A stretch of DNA of 8,497 nt, from positions 1 to 8,497 of the forward strand of contig CAKSEE010000062.1 in NCBI GenBank assembly GCA_934446455.1, in the 5' to 3' direction. Positions 4,978 to 8,497 of this stretch are shown here, one piece after another. Under the pieces are notes generated by a model. It was not told the DNA's origin. It did no database searches and worked only from the letters and a program-made list of their open reading frames with translations. The position numbers and the translations under genes were made by a program. The stretch is from an uncultured Oscillospiraceae bacterium. GTDB taxonomy: Bacteria; Bacillota; Clostridia; Oscillospirales; Ruminococcaceae. How positions within the stretch are numbered: the stretch's first letter is position 1; each line of letters starts with the position of its first letter.

Positions 4978-5948
4978 TTGTTCCTCCTGTCTGCGCCCGC
5001 GTGGTATTCGTCGTACGCCTTTACGATATCCTGCACCAGCTTGTGACGCACAACGTCCTTTTCGGTAAAGCGGTTCTGCGCTATGTCCTCAACGTTTTTG
5101 AGCACCTTGAGCGCCTCAACAAGCCCGCTCTTGCCCTTTTCGGGCAGGTCAATCTGCGTTATGTCGCCTGTAATCACCATTTTACTGTTAAAGCCAAGGC
5201 GCGTTAAGAACATCTTCATCTGTTCGCGCGTGGTGTTCTGCGCCTCGTCAAGGATTATGAAGCTGTCGTCGAGCGTGCGCCCTCTCATGTAGGCGAGGGG
5301 CGCTACCTCGATAGCGCCGCGCTCCTGTAACCGCGCGAACGTTTCCTGCCCGAACATCTCAAAGAGCGCGTCGTAAAGCGGGCGCAGGTAGGGGTCTACC
5401 TTGTTCTGCAGGTCGCCCGGGAGAAATCCGAGCTTTTCGCCCGCTTCAACTGCGGGGCGGGTGAGTATAATGCGCGTTACGCTGTGCTGCTTGAACGCGC
5501 TCACCGCAAGCGCTACCGCAAGGTAGGTCTTGCCCGTACCCGCAGGTCCCACGCCGAACGTTATCGTGTTCGCGCGTATCATGTCGCAGTATTTCTTCTG
5601 CCCTACGGTCTTTGGCTTTATGGGCTTTCCTGCGCAGCTTACGCACACGCAGTCAGAGGACATATTGTCAAGCTCGTCCTCCGCGCCCTCGCTTACCATG
5701 GTTATGGCGTAGCGCACCTCCTGCTCGCCGATAGCCTCGCCCCTGTCTGCCATCTTCATAAGAATGCCGAGCGCCTTCTGCGCCTTGCGGCAGGCGGAGC
5801 CGTCCTCGCCCGTTACCTTAACGTCGCTCCCGCGCGAGCATATTGTAACGCCGAAAGCGCGCTGTATCTCGTTTACGTTGACGTCAAAGCTGCCGAATAC
5901 GGCGCTTATCTGCTCCGTGCCGCTCATATTTACTGTGATTTCTGCCAT
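4974..5948 (-). CDS. phoH: PhoH-like ATPase (YbeZ/PhoH family)
   Basis: A 324-residue cytosolic P-loop ATPase, thought to act with YbeY in RNA metabolism. The N-terminal 105 residues form a small alpha/beta region (probably a KH-like nucleic acid fold). Walker A is GPAGTGKT (134-141), RPAVEAGEKLGFLPGD is the family hallmark (164-179), Walker B is FIILDEAQN (230-238), and TGDITQ (260-265) is the sensor region. The length is normal for this group. The ATG is 12 nt after an AGAGGT that lies in the last codons of the upstream phosphatase gene; this spacing is long, so translation may depend on coupling. A cluster CVCVSCAGKP (100-109) contains Cys100, Cys102 and Cys105, a possible metal site that I cannot confirm. 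The next gene downstream is ybeY, with overlap. Confidence 0.95.
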   Translation of the reverse strand: MAEITVNMSGTEQISAVFGSFDVNVNEIQRAFGVTICSRGSDVKVTGEDGSACRKAQKALGILMKMADRGEAIGEQEVRYAITMVSEGAEDELDNMSSDCVCVSCAGKPIKPKTVGQKKYCDMIRANTITFGVGPAGTGKTYLAVALAVSAFKQHSVTRIILTRPAVEAGEKLGFLPGDLQNKVDPYLRPLYDALFEMFGQETFARLQERGAIEVAPLAYMRGRTLDDSFIILDEAQNTTREQMKMFLTRLGFNSKMVITGDITQIDLPEKGKSGLVEALKVLKNVEDIAQNRFTEKDVVRHKLVQDIVKAYDEYHAGADRRNK

Positions 5949-5958
5949 ATAATGCGTG

Positions 5959-6549
5959 TTACCTCTTGTATTCTTTCTTAATTATAAGTATGTCCTTCAT
6001 GCCGTAAAGCCCGCCGTTTTCGTCGAAAGTCATTTCAACAACGTAGGGCATATAGTCTATTATGCGCATAAAATCCGCAAAGCCAAACTGCGGGCGGTAA
6101 TAATTTATTATGGTGGAAAGCGCCGTGCCGTGAGTGCCTATGGCTATCGTTTCTCCCACGCACTCCGAAAGCGCTTTCTTAAGCGCCGCGATATTGCGCT
6201 CCTGCACGTCCGCAAGGCATTCGCCGTCGGCGATATGGTAGTTGAAATCCCCCCACTGCGCCTCTATAAAGCGCAGGAAGTTTTCACCCTGCCAGCTGCC
6301 CGCGTTCCTTTCACGGAAGCCCTCTGCCTCACGCACGGGCAGCCCCAGCGCCTGCGAAAGCCCGCTTACGGTCTGCAGCGCGCGTGTATAGGGGCTTGAG
6401 TAAATGCGCGTTATCCCCTTGCCGGAAAGCGCGCGCGTAACCTCTGCGGAGTCCGCAAGCCCCTCTTTTGTGAGCGGCCTTGTCCTGTCGCCGCCCTGCC
6501 ACGTTTTGTCAGACTGCGCATGGCGCACAAAGTAAACGCTTGTCATCAT
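5959..6549 (-). CDS. Histidine phosphatase family protein (phosphoglycerate-mutase-like)
   Basis: A 196-residue member of the histidine phosphatase (branch 2,3-bisphosphoglycerate mutase/phosphatase) superfamily, which forms a phosphohistidine intermediate. The catalytic pieces are all present: FVRHAQS (7-13; R9 and nucleophile H10), SSPYTRALQT (51-60; R56), an acid at E80 in GFRERNAG, and the second histidine in GTHGTALS (H140). No signal peptide or membrane segment is seen, so it is cytosolic. The substrate cannot be told from sequence; relatives act on phosphosugars, nucleotides and lipid-linked phosphates. The ATG overlaps the lipase stop, and a second ATG follows directly (6546). AAAGGGGA spacing fits the second slightly better, so the N-terminus is uncertain by one residue. 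Confidence 0.93.
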   Translation of the reverse strand: MMTSVYFVRHAQSDKTWQGGDRTRPLTKEGLADSAEVTRALSGKGITRIYSSPYTRALQTVSGLSQALGLPVREAEGFRERNAGSWQGENFLRFIEAQWGDFNYHIADGECLADVQERNIAALKKALSECVGETIAIGTHGTALSTIINYYRPQFGFADFMRIIDYMPYVVEMTFDENGGLYGMKDILIIKKEYKR

Positions 6550-7880
6550 AATCCCCTTTCTTTAAGCTGCGACACAAGCCCGACGTAAAACTCCCGCACA
6601 TCAAAGCCCTTTATGTCCTCGCGGTTAAGGTCTATAACGTCCGCGTGGGTAATCCCGCGCCTTCCCTTGGGGTAAAGCGGCGTGAAGCTCTCGCCCCACT
6701 TTGCGGAGGTGAGCGCCACAAGCCCGTCGTTGTCGCCGTCGAACTTCTTTACGATAGGGTGGGAGATGTTGAGCGGGAAGCGCCCGCCGCGCGCTCCGCT
6801 CGATTTTGAGCCGACGCTGCGGTAGATAACGTCGGGCGAGTCGGGTACTTCTTCGTTGAACTGCGCGCAGAAGCTGCTTGTAAGGTCGCGCACCGCCGAC
6901 ATAAAGTCGGGAGAGGCGTCCCCGAGCTTTGCGAAAGCCGCGTTGTAGGTCTTTTCAATGCCCTTTACGAGCTTTTCGGGCGCGTGTTCAAGCAGGTATT
7001 CCGCAAAAATGCAGCCCCTGTGCGGGGTGTTTATCGTGGTGAGGGAAGCGACATACTTGTCGCACCCGAGCCTGCTTATAGCGTAGCGCGAATCAAGCCC
7101 GCCCTTTGAGTGGGCGATGATGTTGAGCCGCCCGCAGCCCGTGTCCTCTACTATCTGCTTTATCCTGCGGGCTAACTCCTCTGCGCTGTCCGCAACGGAA
7201 AGCGCGCTCTGCTGGTCGCCGTAAAGCACCGTGGCGCCGTTTTTCTCAAGCTCCGCAGGAATGCGCCCCCAGTAGTTGAGGTATTTGCTGTCGCGGAAGA
7301 ACACGCCGTGCACAAGCAGCAGCGGGTATTTCGTGGCGCACACGCGCTGCTCGCTGCGGCTTTCGTCAAGGCGCGCCTTTTCGGTTTCGGTGCGGCATTC
7401 GCGGCGGACCTTAATGTATATGTACATCAGCATAAAAAGGTTTGCAAGGGGTATCCACCCAAGCACTATGCCTAGGACGCGCAGCCTTATCCCGAGCTGC
7501 ACGGACGTCAGATAAACGCGGATAATGCCGTTCCAGAAAAGCGCCGCCTCGCCGAGTATCACAAGCACGCAGTATGTAACGTAGCGCGGCACGTCAATGC
7601 TGCCGTTTATCGCGCCGTAAAGTCCCCGGACCGCAAGCGGCAGGCAGGCGGCGGTCGTCACGAAGAATGCGAGCAGCAGCTCCGCGCCGTCCCCCATGAC
7701 CTTAAGCCTGAACGACGGGTATTTTCTGAACGTGGGCAGAACGTTGAAAAAGACAAAATAAGCGCCCGTGACAAGCCCTACTGCGAGTCGTCCCCAGAAA
7801 TCCACCCCGCTTAAAATGAGCGTGTGGTTGAGCGCGAAAAAGGTTATTGCGAGATTCAGAATACGTATAAGAATGTTCAT
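6546..7880 (-). CDS. Membrane-anchored alpha/beta-hydrolase lipase
   Basis: A 444-residue protein with an N-terminal membrane part and a C-terminal esterase/lipase domain. Hydrophobic segments lie near 5-23, 29-49, 66-85, 100-120 and 134-156, ending in IKVRRECR. The hydrolase starts at YPLLLVHGVFFRD (185-197; oxyanion loop HG). The nucleophile elbow is AHSKGG (256-261, S258), the acid is probably D385 in DGDNDGLVA, and the catalytic histidine is H412 in THADVIDL. TINTPHRG (282-289) is typical of triacylglycerol lipases of the LipA/PGAP1-like group. With an Arg-rich linker after the last segment, the catalytic domain may face the cytosol. It is the first gene of the operon, with GGAGA 8 nt before the ATG and a consensus promoter. 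Substrate is unknown; membrane glycerolipid is the obvious guess. Confidence 0.87.
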   Translation of the reverse strand: MNILIRILNLAITFFALNHTLILSGVDFWGRLAVGLVTGAYFVFFNVLPTFRKYPSFRLKVMGDGAELLLAFFVTTAACLPLAVRGLYGAINGSIDVPRYVTYCVLVILGEAALFWNGIIRVYLTSVQLGIRLRVLGIVLGWIPLANLFMLMYIYIKVRRECRTETEKARLDESRSEQRVCATKYPLLLVHGVFFRDSKYLNYWGRIPAELEKNGATVLYGDQQSALSVADSAEELARRIKQIVEDTGCGRLNIIAHSKGGLDSRYAISRLGCDKYVASLTTINTPHRGCIFAEYLLEHAPEKLVKGIEKTYNAAFAKLGDASPDFMSAVRDLTSSFCAQFNEEVPDSPDVIYRSVGSKSSGARGGRFPLNISHPIVKKFDGDNDGLVALTSAKWGESFTPLYPKGRRGITHADVIDLNREDIKGFDVREFYVGLVSQLKERGL

Positions 7881-7918
7881 GCGTCAAATCTCCATGCTGT
7901 TAAGTCTTACTTATTTTT

Positions 7919-7947
7919 ATTATACACGCGCAGCCTGCTTTTGTCAA
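7919..7947 (-). promoter_or_regulatory. Consensus promoter of the lipase-phosphatase-phoH-ybeY-dgkA operon
   Basis: TTGACA (7942-7947) and TATAAT (7919-7924) are perfect hexamers with a 17-bp spacer. The leader of about 30 nt leads to the GGAGA site of the lipase gene. I see no other promoter of similar quality between the operon genes, which are overlapping or within 10 nt of each other. Confidence 0.92.
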
Positions 7948-7960
7948 TGATTGCAAAAAG

Positions 7961-7982
7961 AAAACCGCCCGCAGGCGGTTTT
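7961..7982. terminator. Bidirectional terminator between repeat protein and operon
   Basis: AAAACCGCC (7961-7969) pairs with GGCGGTTTT (7974-7982) around a CGCA loop. On the minus strand the stem is followed by CTTTTTGC and ends the repeat-protein gene, whose stop is at 8007-8009. It is only 14 bp upstream of the -35 box of the operon promoter, so it insulates the operon. Confidence 0.87.
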
Positions 7983-8006
7983 TTCAGACAGATAAAGATA
8001 CTTTTC

Positions 8007-8497
8007 TCAGCCTATCGGCGCAAGCAGGGCAGATCCGTCCCTGCCGCTTATGGATACGGAGAGCGTGTATTCCGTGCCGCCCGCAGTGAAGCAGAGAGCG
8101 CGGTTCGGGATAACCTCGCCTGTGGCAAGGCTTGCGCAGAAGCTCTCGCCCGCCGCCATATCGCCCTTTTCAAGGAGCGTACCGCCGAATGAAAGGGTAT
8201 CCGAGTCCGTATCGTAGTCGAGCGCGACAAGGCGCACGTCAGTCACGTCCGCAAGGGCGGTGAAAAGGAACGCGCTCGCCCAGTCCTCGCCGTCGCTGTA
8301 TTCGGGCGCGCTGCCCTCGGGAGCGAAATCGCAGGCAAAGGCGTATTCGGCGGAAGCGCCGAGCGTTACGGGCGCAAGCAGGGCAGAGCCGTCCCTGCCG
8401 CTTATGGATACGGAGAGGACGTATTCCGTGCCGCCCGCAGTGAAGCAGAGAGCGCGGTTCGGGATAACCTCGCCTGTGGCAAGGCTTGCGCAGAAGC
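8007..8497 (-). CDS. C-terminal part of a tandem-repeat protein of unknown function
   Basis: An open frame runs in from the right edge and stops with TGA at 8007-8009, giving about 163 residues. Reading from the edge, a unit beginning SFCASLATGEVIPNRALCF, then TAGGTEYVLSVSISG and RDGSALLAP, is followed by a spacer of about 75 residues rich in Asp/Glu/Ala. The same unit then recurs, ending the protein with LLAPIG. The period is 118 residues. The pattern of short alternating hydrophobic strands suggests a beta-rich fold. No membrane anchor, sorting signal or catalytic motif is seen at this end. I do not recognise the family. ATG codons inside (for example near 8246) are unlikely starts, since the frame and the repeat continue upstream without a break. 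Confidence 0.8.
   Translation of the reverse strand, partial: FCASLATGEVIPNRALCFTAGGTEYVLSVSISGRDGSALLAPVTLGASAEYAFACDFAPEGSAPEYSDGEDWASAFLFTALADVTDVRLVALDYDTDSDTLSFGGTLLEKGDMAAGESFCASLATGEVIPNRALCFTAGGTEYTLSVSISGRDGSALLAPIG
8017..8497. repeat. Near-identical tandem coding repeat, 354-bp period
   Basis: Positions 8017-8143 and 8371-8497 match over 127 bp with four differences (near 8034 and in 8063-8066 and their partners). The second copy is cut by the window edge. The 354-bp offset is a multiple of three and keeps the protein frame, so this is an in-frame repeat unit of 118 residues. Confidence 0.93.

Noticed and set aside
4582..5981. Several plus-strand open frames of 150-270 residues opposite ybeY and phoH
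   Set aside because: They are antisense to genes with complete catalytic motifs and lack ribosome sites and recognisable domains.

Overview
The window looks like a piece of a Gram-positive, Clostridia-type chromosome, most likely a GC-rich member of the Ruminococcaceae/Oscillospiraceae. The reasons are a DUF1292 (YrzB-type) protein, a phoH-ybeY-dgkA gene run with the small Gram-positive form of DgkA, several near-consensus sigma-A promoters with 17-bp spacers, AGGAGG-type ribosome binding sites, and GC-rich codon use beside AT-rich intergenic DNA. Assignment to family is inference.

Left part (1-1480). The C-terminus of an unrecognised gene ends at 122. It is followed, on the minus strand, by a tRNA transcription unit: promoter, tRNA-Thr(GGU), a 10-bp spacer hairpin, tRNA-Ser(UGA), then two almost identical intrinsic terminators carried on a 70-bp direct repeat. 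Upstream of that unit, on the same strand, lies about 640 nt with no convincing protein gene. It has its own strong promoter, many short hairpins and a terminal 11-bp hairpin. I read it as a large structured non-coding RNA, possibly of the ornate class found next to tRNA genes (ROOL/GOLLD-like). The class is a hypothesis; the promoter and hairpins are visible.

Middle (1452-3960, plus strand). A consensus promoter drives the acidic DUF1292 gene. After it comes a 215-nt rod-like RNA with a 16-bp closing stem, which I call 6S RNA. A strong terminator, a promoter and a tRNA nucleotidyltransferase (CCA enzyme) gene follow. Several of the enzyme's signature residues are changed. A bidirectional terminator separates it from the convergent operon.

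Right part (4040-7947, minus strand). One consensus promoter at 7919-7947 appears to drive five tightly packed genes: a membrane-anchored lipase, a histidine-phosphatase-family enzyme, PhoH-like ATPase, YbeY endoribonuclease and undecaprenol/diacylglycerol kinase. Three of the four junctions overlap, so translation is probably coupled. The last three genes form the known RNA-processing/cell-envelope cluster of Firmicutes; the first two are an unusual addition.

Right edge (8007-8497). The C-terminus of a repeat protein runs off the window. A 354-bp (118-residue) period has copies that are about 97% identical over the visible overlap, so the duplication is recent.
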